A stretch of DNA of 64,000 nucleotides from Caryophanales bacterium (GCA_026168805.1 JAPFDS010000017.1:1-64000); one strand, 5' to 3'. Positions 28,263 to 38,342 are shown, numbered from the stretch's first letter. Translations and numbers: made by a program. Notes: generated from the sequence alone by a model not told the origin.

Positions 28263-29059
28263 TTCGCTTCCCTCCAATATAGTTTGGTTGAATAATGATA
28301 CTTAACTTGGTGTCTACAACAAAAAAGCTCGTTCTAGTAATCTTGCGAACAGATTTTAACACCTCCTTTTCTTTGATCTTTTAACAAATCCTAGGAATTG
28401 CTCTCATAACTATGGTATTGGATAGAATTCAAAAAAGTTGTCGAAGTTTATCGAACATTATGGGCGTAAGCAAATTGAGTTATTCTACCTATTTATAATC
28501 CTCAGAATAATAGTTCGTAAGATATATATATTTTGCAAAACGTTGTCAGTATAAGGTTTGTCTATTTTAAGTTATTTTTGTAACAACTTATGATTAGTAA
28601 AAACAATAGAATAGGACTAGTAATGTATTAATTTAGTAGAAAAACGAAGTTGCTTATAGGGTTTTTTGGAGCATTCATCATCGGAGTAGGTGTTTCAACC
28701 TATACAAATACACATTTTCTCATCCATAGTCAATGACTAAAAACCCATCATAGTTTTTGGCGAGAATATGAGAAGTAAGATAATGCGCATGTCTATTTGA
28801 TAAAAACCCTCTTTTATTAATTTGTTTATAGTATTATGATAGGTATCACTTCCAAAATAACAGTGCTCCTCATGGGTGCATCTACTCATTCTTTTCAAAG
28901 CTGCTGAGTCTATAAAAAATAAATCCCATCAGAAACTGGATGAGAGTTATCAAACGTTTTAGGCGGTATAAATGTTACACATACTCTCAAAAATAAAAAT
29001 CCCCTCATCAGGAATTGGATGAAGGGCGTAGCATCTGTGCATCCATTGTAATTTTTTTG
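28263..29059. other. 797-nt gap: bpr leader plus a possible coding relic
   Basis: On the minus strand a strong AAAGGAGGTG at 28355-28365 is not followed by an ATG. If its own GTG starts translation, a 35-codon frame runs into the bpr start. On the plus strand 28638-28736 encodes a signal-peptide-like run (KLLIGFFGAFIIGVGVSTY) with no start codon and a stop after about 33 codons, so it may be a relic. The rest shows no feature apart from the terminator at its right end. Confidence 0.4.
28990..29027 (-). terminator. Terminator after the 29060 gene
   Basis: On the minus strand CCCTTCATCC pairs imperfectly with TGATGAGGGG and is followed by TTTTTATTTTT. Confidence 0.75.
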
Positions 29060-29368
29060 CTAGAATAGTGGCTCTTCCTCACTTGATAATTCAACGAAAA
29101 ACGGGTTTATAACTAAAACCAATGGAAGCAAAATTGCGAGAGAATATAAGAATACATGCGTAGGAGTAAAAAAAAAATTTCCTATTGCCGTTAATAGTAC
29201 GATAAATAAAGGTATAACTGTACTTCTCTTTTTCACTCGTGCAGTTATATATTGCTTTTCATCACAATAAGGACATCTCATTCCACCAATTAAGGCAAAA
29301 GACTTAACAAACGTTTGCTTCCAGCTCCACTTATGGTGACAACTTTGACAAACTGGCATATCCTTCAC
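29060..29368 (-). CDS. Small CxxC-CxxC membrane protein
   Basis: 102 residues. An N-terminal zinc ribbon (CQSC and, about 21 residues later, CPYC) is followed by two membrane helices. It fits a Bacilli family with two CxxC pairs spaced by about 20 residues. Function unknown. The start is uncertain: GTG at 29368 and ATG at 29359 both have a poor ribosome site (AGGAT very near). Confidence 0.75.
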   Translation of the reverse strand: MKDMPVCQSCHHKWSWKQTFVKSFALIGGMRCPYCDEKQYITARVKKRSTVIPLFIVLLTAIGNFFFTPTHVFLYSLAILLPLVLVINPFFVELSSEEEPLF

Positions 29369-29457
29369 ATCCTAATCTGCATTATTTTTGTGTTATAGTG
29401 AACGTACATTTTGTATATTTACGACTTCTAGTATCTTCTCTCTTTACATCGAAGCAA

Positions 29458-29592
29458 TTAAACGTTTTTCCCATTCCGGTTCCGTATTCTCTTAGCTGTC
29501 TTTTTTAAAAAATCTCTTGTCTCATCATCCCCAATGATAATAATGACAAGTGCTAGTAACATAAAAAGCATTGGTTTTTTAAGCTTTTTCAC
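29458..29592 (-). CDS. 44-residue membrane peptide
   Basis: A short frame from GTG 29592, preceded by GGAGG at 8 nt, encodes MKKLKKPMLFMLL, a hydrophobic segment (LALVIIII) and a basic tail (KKTAKRIRNRNGKN). One membrane helix with basic ends. Good ribosome site and codon pattern make it likely real although no family is recognised. It sits in a run of small same-strand membrane genes. Confidence 0.6.
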   Translation of the reverse strand: MKKLKKPMLFMLLALVIIIIGDDETRDFLKKTAKRIRNRNGKNV

Positions 29593-29700
29593 TATAAAAT
29601 CCTCCATATTTATATTTTTATCATTGAATACTGTTCGTTATTTAACATATTAATTAAAATGAAACAGAAGATAGAATACTGCTTACTTTTTAGAATATAT

Positions 29701-30144
29701 CTATCCGAAAAAACCAAAAAAATTCGTATAATACAATGAAAGCAGTAATACGGTTAAAAACATTAATTGCGTAATTGTAAAAACGGGTGCATTTCTATTT
29801 TTTGCATACATCCATTCCATAACTGCCCTTACTATTTCAGTTACATAAATTAACGAAAAAGCAATAAAGTATGGTTCTAAAAATAGAATTGAGTCCAATG
29901 GATCTCGCAAAATATTAATAATACTTCCGACTATGATAGCAACTATAAAAATAATTCTAAGTGTCCAATCAATTTTTTTATGCAAGAAATTCACGTGATT
30001 ATGTGAGAACATTTTCGTTTTTTCTACTTTAAGAAGACTTCTCATAATAGTATTAAAAGAAAATAGCAATAGCCAAATTATGACTAATAATAGAAGGAGT
30101 TTAAGCCAAAAAGATGGTTCAACGCCATAAAACATCATTTCCAT
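29701..30144 (-). CDS. DUF4181-type membrane protein
   Basis: 147 residues with four predicted helices and a basic cytoplasmic loop (NHVNFLHKKIDWTLRI) that matches the DUF4181 family of Bacilli. The ATG follows GGAGAG. Function unknown. It lies 54 nt downstream of the GerW-family gene on the same strand. Confidence 0.75.
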   Translation of the reverse strand: MEMMFYGVEPSFWLKLLLLLVIIWLLLFSFNTIMRSLLKVEKTKMFSHNHVNFLHKKIDWTLRIIFIVAIIVGSIINILRDPLDSILFLEPYFIAFSLIYVTEIVRAVMEWMYAKNRNAPVFTITQLMFLTVLLLSLYYTNFFGFFG

Positions 30145-30198
30145 TCGATCTCTCCATTATTCATTTGTATTGGCTCCGGGGATCATTACTGAAATTGT

Positions 30199-30588
30199 TT
30201 ACTTTTTTCTTAATAATAATATGGAGCCTAACGTTAAAACAGTGAACATCAGACCTAGGAAATTGATATCAATGACGGGTTTGAATCGGACTTGGGAAGG
30301 GGACATTTCGTAAACGCCTAATGGTTTTACAGATATCATGCCGCCACCACCTTCCCCTTCGCCTTTTTCCAAAGTGGTCTTTTCTTTATTCGTATTTGTT
30401 CCCTTTCCACCACCAGCTCCAAAAGAGTATTTCATTTTTGCTACAGGGACAATGCACTGTTTTTCATGTAAAATTGGCTCCCCATAGATGAGGGTTACAT
30501 CTTTATGATTAGCAAATTTATCAAACATCGTTTTAATGGGTGAACGATTTTCGGAAGTTTCTTGTTTATTTTTATCTTCGAAGTTCAT
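30199..30588 (-). CDS. GerW/YtfJ-family sporulation protein
   Basis: 129 residues. The family core is GEPILHEKQCIVPVAKMKYSFGAGGG, then a glycine-rich acidic loop, the GGGGMISVKPLGVYEMS strand and a C-terminal membrane helix. GerW (YtfJ) is needed for L-alanine germination in B. subtilis. This copy has an unusual C-terminal anchor (LGLMFTVLTLGSILLL), so it is more likely a paralogue than the orthologue. Confidence 0.82.
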   Translation of the reverse strand: MNFEDKNKQETSENRSPIKTMFDKFANHKDVTLIYGEPILHEKQCIVPVAKMKYSFGAGGGKGTNTNKEKTTLEKGEGEGGGGMISVKPLGVYEMSPSQVRFKPVIDINFLGLMFTVLTLGSILLLRKK

Positions 30589-30600
30589 TTTTATCTTCTC

Positions 30601-31773
30601 CTAACATCCTATATTTTTATCTGCATCCAGTCGTTCAATGATCGTCGCGTTAGCCATTCCCATTCCTTCACAAATCGCAAGGAGGCCGTACTTTTCTTGG
30701 CGATCTTCAAGTGCGTACAATAGAGTGGTTAATAATTTTGTCCCCGTTGCTCCGAGTGGATGGCCTAAAGCTATTGCTCCCCCATGAATGTTTAATTTTG
30801 TCGGGTTTGCTTTTGTGTCATGTAGCCAAGCGAGAGGAACAGGAGCAAATGCTTCGTTTACTTCATATAAATCCATATCATCAATCGTTAAGTGTGCTCG
30901 ATGAAGTGCTTGTTTTGTTGCTTCAATCGGACCAGTTAACATGAGTGTAGGATCAGATCCAACGACTGTCCGCGCAATTATTTTCGCTCGTGGACGAACA
31001 CCTAATTCCTCAGCTTTTTCTTTACTCATTAATAGTACAGCACTCGCGCCATCACTCATTTGGCTCGCATTTCCTGCTGTGATTGTTCCGTTTTCCCTAA
31101 ATACAGGTGAAAGTTCATTCAATTTTTCAACCGAAGTATCTCTTCGTGGACCTTCATCTTCTGTAAAAGTGAATGTATTTCCTTGTTCATCTGTTGTTTG
31201 AATGGGAGTAATTTCATCTGCAAATTTTCCAGAATCGATTGCTTGGATTGCTTTTTGATGACTTTCAAATGCAAAAGAATCAAGCTCTTCTCGCGAGAAT
31301 CCCCACTGTTCTGCAATTTTTTCAGCAGAAATTCCTTGATTCACAATTTCGTATTTCTCTGTTAATAACGGACTTGGCTTCGAGTCTCCGACATTGGCAA
31401 ACATTTTATGCCGTGACATCGACTCCACTCCACCAGCGATGACGACGTCCATATCTCCTGAAGCAATTGCTTGAGCTGCAAATTGAACAGCCTGCTGACT
31501 GGACCCACATTGGCGATCGATGGTGACGCCTGGAACGTGATCTGGAAATCCTGCAATAAGCGCAGAAGTTCTAGCAATATTCATTGCTTGCTCCCCAATT
31601 TGTGTCACACATCCTATGATGACATCCTCCACCATATTTTTAGGAACTTGCGCATCGCTCATGAGTTGATCAAGCAATGCTCCTAGTAATTCATCTGAGC
31701 GTGTATGCTCTAGTGCCCCTTTGTTCCGACCAATCGCCGTACGACTTGCATGAACAATAACTACTTCTCTCAT
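30601..31773 (-). CDS. Acetyl-CoA acetyltransferase (thiolase)
   Basis: 390-residue thiolase that makes or cleaves acetoacetyl-CoA and longer 3-ketoacyl-CoAs. The acyl Cys is in RQCGSSQQAVQ, the His in GGAIALGHPLGATG and the second Cys in LLAICEGMGM. Start 31773 has GGTGG upstream. It stands alone, without other fatty-acid degradation genes, so a degradative or a biosynthetic role cannot be told apart. Confidence 0.95.
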   Translation of the reverse strand: MREVVIVHASRTAIGRNKGALEHTRSDELLGALLDQLMSDAQVPKNMVEDVIIGCVTQIGEQAMNIARTSALIAGFPDHVPGVTIDRQCGSSQQAVQFAAQAIASGDMDVVIAGGVESMSRHKMFANVGDSKPSPLLTEKYEIVNQGISAEKIAEQWGFSREELDSFAFESHQKAIQAIDSGKFADEITPIQTTDEQGNTFTFTEDEGPRRDTSVEKLNELSPVFRENGTITAGNASQMSDGASAVLLMSKEKAEELGVRPRAKIIARTVVGSDPTLMLTGPIEATKQALHRAHLTIDDMDLYEVNEAFAPVPLAWLHDTKANPTKLNIHGGAIALGHPLGATGTKLLTTLLYALEDRQEKYGLLAICEGMGMANATIIERLDADKNIGC

Positions 31774-31905
31774 CCATTGCCACCTCATTCATTCGTATAT
31801 GCGTTAAGTATACTAATAATTCAATTATAATGAAAGCGCCTCAAAGGTTATTTATTATGAAGCTAGCTACTCTCCCAACAGATGAAAGCGGACAATGTCA
31901 CCCGC

Positions 31906-32210
31906 GAGCGGTTTGAGTTTAATTTTTGGGGAGGTTGCTCGGATTTTTAAACGCATTAGCGATTTGAGTCTAATTTTCAAGGAGCTCACTATGATTTTTA
32001 AACGCATTAGCGATTTGAGTCTAAATTTCAGGGAGCTCACTATGATTTTTAAACGCATGAGTGATTTACGTCTAATTTTCAAGGAGTTTACTCTGATTTT
32101 TAAACGCATCACCGATTTGAGTCTAATTTTCAGCGAGGGCGCCCCAATTTTTAAACGCAAGTGAGCGGTGCGTCAAAAATTTCAGGCGATTCATGAAAAA
32201 ATAAACGCAA
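31906..32210. repeat. Tandem array B, 51-bp period
   Basis: The anchor TTAAACGCA recurs at 31947, 31998, 32049, 32100 and 32151, exactly 51 bp apart, with a decayed copy at 32201. A second constant is GATTTGAGTCTAATTTTCA. Array B lies between the divergent thiolase and ABC-transporter genes. Although a frame runs through it on either strand, no ribosome site supports a protein. It fills most of the 520-nt gap. Confidence 0.93.
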
Positions 32211-32294
32211 GCGCGTACAAACTATAAAAAATAAATAAAGTTGGTCCAGATCTTCATGTGTATATGTACAATGAAATTGATTGGAGGGATTTGT

Positions 32295-33212
32295 TTGCAG
32301 CATACAATTGAAATTTCAAATGTACATAAAAAGATAGGGAAGAAAGATATCATTAAAGGACTGACGTTTTCTATTCGTAAAGGAGAAGTCTTTGGGTTGA
32401 TTGGTCCGAACGGGGCTGGTAAGACGACAACGATCCGTATGATGGTTGGCCTAATCGGGATTACAGAAGGAGAAGTACGGATTCTCGGAAAAAGTATTGA
32501 AAAGGATTTTAAACAAGCTATTCAACAAGTAGGTGCAATCGTAGAAAATCCGGAGCTTTATCCGTTTATGAGTGGGTATAAGAATTTGCTTCACTTCTCA
32601 CGGATGATGCCTGACATCACAAAAGAACGGATTGACGAAGTAGTGAAAATTGTCGGACTCGAAAAGCCGATTCATGAAAAAGTTAAAAAATATTCTCTTG
32701 GTATGAGGCAAAGACTCGGAGTTGCACAAGCGTTACTTCACAAGCCATCTGTATTGATTTTGGATGAACCTACCAATGGACTCGACCCTGCTGGGATTCG
32801 TGAAATACGCCAGTATATTCGAAGACTCGCTGAAGAAGAAGGGGTTTCCGTCATCGTTTCGAGTCACATGTTATCTGAAATCCAGCTCATGTGTGATCGA
32901 ATTGGAATCATTAAAAATGGTGAATTAATAGCGATTGAAGATGTTCGTTCAGAAAAAACAACGGATCTTGCACAGACCTTTACATTTGAAGTGCAACCAA
33001 TCGAAAAAGCTACGTCCATCCTTGAAGAACACGAGCATGTTGAAGTAAAGCAAGATGGTAAAGCAATCTTCGTTCAATGTGAAAAAGATACCATCCCGAA
33101 ACTGATTCAATCCCTCGTACAACAAGATATTTTAATTTACGGGGTTTCTTTAGCAGAAATTTCTGTTGAAGACCGATTTTTTGATTTGATTGGAGAGAAT
33201 ATTATTGAATAA
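32295..33212 (+). CDS. ABC transporter ATP-binding protein
   Basis: 305 residues in the drug/antibiotic-export class. Walker A GPNGAGKTT, signature SLGMRQRLG, Walker B VLILDEPTNGLDPAG and switch His in VSSHMLSE; a C-terminal extension of about 90 residues follows. Start TTG 32295 is 6 nt after GGAGGG. It overlaps the permease gene by 8 nt. No sensor kinase is adjacent, so a bacitracin-type sensing role is not supported. Confidence 0.93.
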   Translation: MQHTIEISNVHKKIGKKDIIKGLTFSIRKGEVFGLIGPNGAGKTTTIRMMVGLIGITEGEVRILGKSIEKDFKQAIQQVGAIVENPELYPFMSGYKNLLHFSRMMPDITKERIDEVVKIVGLEKPIHEKVKKYSLGMRQRLGVAQALLHKPSVLILDEPTNGLDPAGIREIRQYIRRLAEEEGVSVIVSSHMLSEIQLMCDRIGIIKNGELIAIEDVRSEKTTDLAQTFTFEVQPIEKATSILEEHEHVEVKQDGKAIFVQCEKDTIPKLIQSLVQQDILIYGVSLAEISVEDRFFDLIGENIIE

Positions 33213-34161
33213 ATTTTTTCAGCTTATTCGAAATGAACAGATGAAATTATATTTACTCCGGTCTACATGGATTATGGTCGGTTTATTAAGTGTACTTTTA
33301 ATCGGAATGGGAATTCTTACGAAAGTATTAGATGAACAAGACCCTCGTCTAGCAACTGATGAGTGGCGCACGGCGTTAGAGGAAGAAAATGAACAATTTG
33401 AAAAAGAAATAGCGGAAGATGAGTTTTTCGAAACCTTTAATGCGGGATTTATAGAGGAAAATATGTTTTATTTAGAAAACGACATCCAACCAACGAAATA
33501 TGGGGCCCTTAGCTTTGTCTATGAAAACTCTATATTCGTCTTACTCATTGGTCTATTTTCAATCATCGTTGCCGCAGGTATTGTAGCAAACGAACATCGT
33601 TGGGGGACAATAAAACTATTACTTATTCGGCCAATTTCACGAACGACGATCCTTTTTTCTAAGTATGCTTCTGTTTTAGTATTCGCTTTATCAATGATGG
33701 CTTTCTTAATAGTAGGTTTATTTGTGATCGGTCTCATTTTGTTTGGGTTTGAAGGAGCAAATCCTATGTACTTAATAAGCGCTTCTGACGGTACATTAGA
33801 GCTTACATCATTGTATAAAGGAATAGTAGCAGATTATGGATTCCCTTTTATTGAAATTATTATGTTGATTACATTAGCATTTATGATTTCAACCATTTTC
33901 AAAAGCAATTCGATGGCTCTAGGCGCAACACTGTTTCTGATGTTTACAGGCACACAAATTTACGTGTGGTTTGAGAAATATGCTTGGTCAAAGTATATTT
34001 TATTTGCCCATACAGATTTCAGCCAATTTAGTTCATCAAATACACCTATTTTCGAAGGGAACACACCCCTATTTTCAATAACTGTATACGCAGCCTATTA
34101 TATACTCTTTTTACTTTTGGCATGGTTCATGTTTACAAAAAGAGACATTGCAGGGGATTAA
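33205..34161 (+). CDS. ABC-2 type permease
   Basis: 318 residues with six helices. Helix 1 is followed by a long acidic extracellular loop (about 40-110), which is typical of ABC-2 permeases paired with antimicrobial-export ATPases. The start is TTG 33205 after GGAGAG, inside the end of the ATPase gene, so the two are translationally coupled. Substrate unknown. Confidence 0.9.
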   Translation: MNKFFQLIRNEQMKLYLLRSTWIMVGLLSVLLIGMGILTKVLDEQDPRLATDEWRTALEEENEQFEKEIAEDEFFETFNAGFIEENMFYLENDIQPTKYGALSFVYENSIFVLLIGLFSIIVAAGIVANEHRWGTIKLLLIRPISRTTILFSKYASVLVFALSMMAFLIVGLFVIGLILFGFEGANPMYLISASDGTLELTSLYKGIVADYGFPFIEIIMLITLAFMISTIFKSNSMALGATLFLMFTGTQIYVWFEKYAWSKYILFAHTDFSQFSSSNTPIFEGNTPLFSITVYAAYYILFLLLAWFMFTKRDIAGD

Positions 34162-34260
34162 ATCATCCTTACAACTGTAATTGCTTTCGAAGTAGAACGT
34201 TTTGTGCTATAAATAAAGATACACAGTGTTTGTATATATACTCCATTTGAGGTGTTTTTT

Positions 34261-34437
34261 GTGAAGCGTTATTTAACCATTATATTTGTTTTATTAGCTG
34301 TAGCTACATTGTTTATTGGGTTGCGATTTGAAGCAAGATGGAGCGGCATTGCCTCTTGGGGTATTGCATTTATTTTCTTTATTTTTGCTGCCTATTTTAC
34401 AAAATATATTCCAAATGGGAAAAGATCACCGAAATAA
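34261..34437 (+). CDS. 58-residue membrane protein
   Basis: Two predicted helices (LTIIFVLLAVATLFIGL and IASWGIAFIFFIFAAYF) and a basic tail. The GTG start at 34261 follows GAGGTG. Conserved small proteins of this type occur in Bacilli, but I cannot assign a function. A strong terminator follows. Confidence 0.7.
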   Translation: MKRYLTIIFVLLAVATLFIGLRFEARWSGIASWGIAFIFFIFAAYFTKYIPNGKRSPK

Positions 34438-34444
34438 CCCATAC

Positions 34445-34477
34445 AAAAGAGCTGTCCTTCGAATGGACAGCTCTTTT
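34445..34477. terminator. Bidirectional terminator, 34261 gene / ilvD
   Basis: AAAAGAGCTGTCC pairs perfectly with GGACAGCTCTTTT between convergent genes. Confidence 0.93.
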
Positions 34478-34488
34478 GCGTTGCTGAT

Positions 34489-36168
34489 TTAAAAATCGTC
34501 TGTGACGGCACCTTTAGACGCACAAGAAACATTATGTGCGTACTTCCCTAGTACACCTTTCGTATACATTGGTGGTGCTACCCAATCTTTACGACGTTCT
34601 TCCAGCTCTTCATCTGTGACGTCATCAATCGAGATGGTTTGTGCAATCGTGTCGATTGTTACAGTATCGCCTTCTTGCAAGAGACCAATTGGACCACCGA
34701 CTTGAGCTTCAGGAGCTACGTGGCCAATTACGAGCCCATGAGTTCCGCCTGAAAAGCGTCCATCTGTCATAAGGGCTACACTTTCACCTAACCCTTTCCC
34801 TACAAGAATTCCTGAAACAGATAACATCTCAGGCATTCCCGGACTACCTTTCGGTCCAATATACCGAATCACGAGAACGTCTCCTTCTTTAATTTCATCA
34901 TTCATCACCGCTTCTGTTGCCTCTTCTTCAGAGTCAAACACACGAGCAGGTCCGGTATGTTTCTTTACCTTTACTCCTGAAAGTTTTGCTACTGCCCCGT
35001 TTGGTGCTAAGCTTCCTTTCAAGACGACGAGTGGGCCATCTGCACGTTTTGGTTCATCAAATGACGTGATAATATCTTGACCTTCTGTTAATGACGGCGC
35101 TTCTTCTAAGTTTTCTGCAACTGTTTTTCCAGTAACCGTTAGGCAATCTCCATGAATGTAGCCATTTTCATAGAGTAACTTAAGAACAGCTTGCACCCCG
35201 CCAACACGGTGTAAATCTTCCATCACATATTTTCCACTTGGCTTTAAGTCAGCAATATGTGGCGTTTTCTTCTGGATACGATTGAAGTCATCCATTGTAA
35301 GATCTACTTCAATTGCATGGGCTATAGCCATTAAATGAAGGATAGCATTTGTTGATCCACCTAAAGCCATGACAACTGTAATCGCATTTTCAAATGCTTC
35401 TTTCGTCATAATATCTTTAGGGTAAATACCTTTTTCAAGAAGATGATACACTGCCTCTCCAGCTGCTTCACAATCCGCTGCTTTATCTTCTGAAGTTGCT
35501 GGGTTTGACGAACTACCTGGTAAACTCATTCCCATTGCTTCAACTGCTGAGGACATGGTATTAGCTGTATACATTCCTCCGCAAGATCCTGCTCCGGGAC
35601 ATGCATTGCATTCGATATTCCGTAATTGTTGATCATCAATTTTCCCAGCGTTGTTTTGTCCAACACCTTCAAAAACCGAAACAATATCTAATTTTTCCCC
35701 GTCATGAAATCCTGGTGAAATGGTTCCACCGTACACAAATACAGCAGGAACTTCCGCATTAGCAATCGCCATCATACATCCAGGTATGTTTTTATCACAG
35801 CCTCCAATAGCTACAAGACCGTCCAAGTTTTCAGCACCAACGACCGTTTCAATCGAATCTGAAATTAAATCACGGCTTGGAAGAGAATATTTCATTCCCT
35901 TTGTCCCCATGGAAATACCGTCAGAGACAGTGATGGTATTAAAAATCATTGGGAATCCGCCTGCATCACGGGCTCCCTTTTTCGAACGTTCAGCTAAATC
36001 TTTAATATGTATGTTGCATGGTGTTACTTCACTCCATGTACTCGCAATTCCAATCATTGGTTTTTTAAAATCTTCATCTGTTACACCAACCGCACGAAGC
36101 ATTGCTCGGTTTGGAGCTCTTTTTGAATCTTCAAACACTTTACTGTTAATACGTAAGTCTTTTTTCAT
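34489..36168 (-). CDS. ilvD: Dihydroxy-acid dehydratase
   Basis: 559 residues, full IlvD length. Catalyses the third step of isoleucine/valine synthesis with an Fe-S cluster; cluster cysteines appear in [13 protein letters not shown] and [16 protein letters not shown]. The C-terminal [14 protein letters not shown] is the family signature. AAAGGTGA lies 8 nt before the ATG. No other ilv gene is next to it, so it stands apart from the ilv-leu operon. The upstream 344 nt are filled mainly by repeat copy 2, with no T-box seen. Confidence 0.97.
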   Translation of the reverse strand: MKKDLRINSKVFEDSKRAPNRAMLRAVGVTDEDFKKPMIGIASTWSEVTPCNIHIKDLAERSKKGARDAGGFPMIFNTITVSDGISMGTKGMKYSLPSRDLISDSIETVVGAENLDGLVAIGGCDKNIPGCMMAIANAEVPAVFVYGGTISPGFHDGEKLDIVSVFEGVGQNNAGKIDDQQLRNIECNACPGAGSCGGMYTANTMSSAVEAMGMSLPGSSSNPATSEDKAADCEAAGEAVYHLLEKGIYPKDIMTKEAFENAITVVMALGGSTNAILHLMAIAHAIEVDLTMDDFNRIQKKTPHIADLKPSGKYVMEDLHRVGGVQAVLKLLYENGYIHGDCLTVTGKTVAENLEEAPSLTEGQDIITSFDEPKRADGPLVVLKGSLAPNGAVAKLSGVKVKKHTGPARVFDSEEEATEAVMNDEIKEGDVLVIRYIGPKGSPGMPEMLSVSGILVGKGLGESVALMTDGRFSGGTHGLVIGHVAPEAQVGGPIGLLQEGDTVTIDTIAQTISIDDVTDEELEERRKDWVAPPMYTKGVLGKYAHNVSCASKGAVTDDF

Positions 36169-36254
36169 CCATCATCTCACCTTTCTTGTTCCATATTATA
36201 TTAGTATTTTCTAAATAGTTCAATCATTTTAGGTTAATAAACTGACTTTTGTGC

Positions 36255-36500
36255 AAAAAAAAGTTGAGACAAAGATTAAAGTTAACCCATATACGAACAT
36301 TCTAATGTAACAAGTGGAATTATCCGCTTCGGAAATATACTTCGCTTTCCTGCGGGCGGCTGGCAAGCCTCCGTAGGCTATCGCCTTACGGGGTCTTGCC
36401 TAGGCCTCTGCTCCCGCGGGAGTCTACGTATATTTCCTACGCTAAATTAGAATGCTATTCGTATTTTGGGAGATACAACTTTGATTTGTCTCAACCTCTT
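36255..36500. repeat. Long inverted-repeat element, copy 2
   Basis: Nearly the reverse complement of copy 3. The outer arms are AAGTTGAGACAAAG and TTTGTCTCAACCTCTT. Inside are AACATTCTAATGTA with a slightly altered partner, GGAAATATAC with GTATATTTCC, and a GCAAG..CTTGC hairpin. The right end lies 12 nt past the typA stop codon and the left end about 85 nt before ilvD. Confidence 0.92.
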
Positions 36501-36512
36501 ATACGTATTTTA

Positions 36513-38342
36513 TTATTCAAACTTCTCTCTTCTTGCAGCTTTTTCACGTTCACTTTGATTTAAAAGTTTTTTGCGCAAGCGAATGTTTTCTGGTGTTACT
36601 TCACAATATTCATCATCAGCAATATATTCCAATGCTTCTTCAAGTGACATTGCTTTCGTTTTATTAATGGTTGCTGTTTGATCTTTGAATGACGTACGCA
36701 TATTCGTTAAATGTTTTTCTCTCGTAATATTTACGGTTAAATCATTTTCACGGTTATGCTCTCCTACAATCATACCGGCATATACTTCTGTACCAGGTTG
36801 AATGAAAATCGTACCGCGATCTTCTAGATGCATAATTCCATAAGTGGATGCTTTTCCTGCTTCCATGGCAACGAGTACACCTTGACGTCGTCCGCCTACT
36901 TGTCCTTTGACAACAGGTTCATACCCTTCAAATGTATGGTTCATAATTCCATATCCTCTTGTTTGGGACATAAATTCTGTCATATAGCCGAGAAGTCCTC
37001 TCGATGGAACTTTAAAAATCATCCGCACTTGACCATTCCCTTGGTTGATCATATCTAACATAGATCCTTTTCGTTCACCGATGGATTCCATAATCGGACC
37101 TGTATATTCTTCAGGGACGTCCATTTGTACGCGTTCAACAGGTTCGCATGTCTCTCCATCGACTTCTTTTAAAATAACTTGCGGTTTCGAAAGTTGTAAT
37201 TCATATCCTTCACGGCGCATGTTCTCAATTAAAATCGATAAGTGTAACTCTCCTCGTCCCGAGACGACCCATGCATCAGGAGATTCTGTTTGTTCGACTC
37301 GTAAACTTACATCTGTTTCTAATTGTGTGAGTAAACGTTCCTGAATTCTGCGGGAAGTTAAATACGTTCCCTCTTTTCCTGCAAACGGACTGTTGTTCAC
37401 TAAGAATGTCATTTGTAATGTTGGTTCATCAATGCGTAATAATGGAAGTGCTTCAGGATGATCCGCTGGGCAAATCGTTTCGCCAATATGGATATTTTCA
37501 ATACCAGTAACAGCTACGATATCTCCTGCTTTCGCTTCCTTAATTTCAACCCGTTTTAACCCGATAAAACCAAATAACTTTGTGATTCTAAAGGATGTTT
37601 GCGTGCCGTCTTTACGCATCACGACTACTTGTTGTCCGACAGAAATCTTCCCGCGGAACACTCGTCCAACACCAATTCTGCCTAAATATTTACTGTAATC
37701 AAGTAGGGTCACTTGAAATTGTAAAGGCTCTTCTACATTATCAACTGGTGCCGGGATATGATTGAGAATCATATTAAAAATCGGATCCATCGTTTCAGTT
37801 TGGTCATCAAATTTTTCACCTGATGTTCCGTTGATCGCCGAAGCGTATACAACTGGAAATTCAATTTGTTCGTCACTTGCACCAAGTTCAATAAATAAAT
37901 CTAACACCTCATCAATGACTTCCGTCGGTCGTGCGTTCGGTCGGTCTACTTTATTGACGACGACAATTGGTGTTAAATTTTGTTCCAATGCTTTTTGCAG
38001 CACAAATCTCGTCTGTGGCATCGTACCTTCATATGCATCAACAACGAGTAAAACACCATCGACCATTTTCATAATACGTTCTACTTCTCCACCAAAATCT
38101 GCGTGTCCTGGTGTGTCCAAAATATTAATCGTTGTTCCTTCGTGCGTAATTGCTGTATTTTTTGATAAAATCGTTATACCGCGCTCTTTTTCTATATCAT
38201 CTGAATCCATTAAGCGATCATCAATTTGCTCATGTTCTTTAAATGTTCCAGAATATTTTAATAGTTGGTCAACTAACGTTGTTTTTCCGTGGTCAACGTG
38301 GGCGATAATAGCGATATTACGAATGTCTTCTCTTAATTGCAT
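36513..38342 (-). CDS. typA: Ribosome-associated GTPase TypA/BipA
   Basis: 609-residue translational GTPase of the EF-G class. G1 AHVDHGKTTL, G3 DTPGHADFGGEV and G4 NKVDRP are visible, followed by domain II, domain III and the TypA-specific C-terminal domain (NITREKHLTNMR). TypA acts in ribosome assembly and stress growth, often at low temperature. Start ATG 38342 follows GAGGAGCG. Repeat copy 2 is directly behind its stop codon. Confidence 0.97.
   Translation of the reverse strand: MQLREDIRNIAIIAHVDHGKTTLVDQLLKYSGTFKEHEQIDDRLMDSDDIEKERGITILSKNTAITHEGTTINILDTPGHADFGGEVERIMKMVDGVLLVVDAYEGTMPQTRFVLQKALEQNLTPIVVVNKVDRPNARPTEVIDEVLDLFIELGASDEQIEFPVVYASAINGTSGEKFDDQTETMDPIFNMILNHIPAPVDNVEEPLQFQVTLLDYSKYLGRIGVGRVFRGKISVGQQVVVMRKDGTQTSFRITKLFGFIGLKRVEIKEAKAGDIVAVTGIENIHIGETICPADHPEALPLLRIDEPTLQMTFLVNNSPFAGKEGTYLTSRRIQERLLTQLETDVSLRVEQTESPDAWVVSGRGELHLSILIENMRREGYELQLSKPQVILKEVDGETCEPVERVQMDVPEEYTGPIMESIGERKGSMLDMINQGNGQVRMIFKVPSRGLLGYMTEFMSQTRGYGIMNHTFEGYEPVVKGQVGGRRQGVLVAMEAGKASTYGIMHLEDRGTIFIQPGTEVYAGMIVGEHNRENDLTVNITREKHLTNMRTSFKDQTATINKTKAMSLEEALEYIADDEYCEVTPENIRLRKKLLNQSEREKAARREKFE

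Noticed and set aside
31867..32164. Lys/Leu/Arg-rich repeat ORFs in array B on both strands
   Set aside because: Same cause as in array C; no ribosome site, and both strands are open equally.
32295..34161. Bacitracin-type BceAB resistance module
   Set aside because: The permease has only about six helices and no large BceB extracellular domain, and no sensor kinase or regulator is adjacent.
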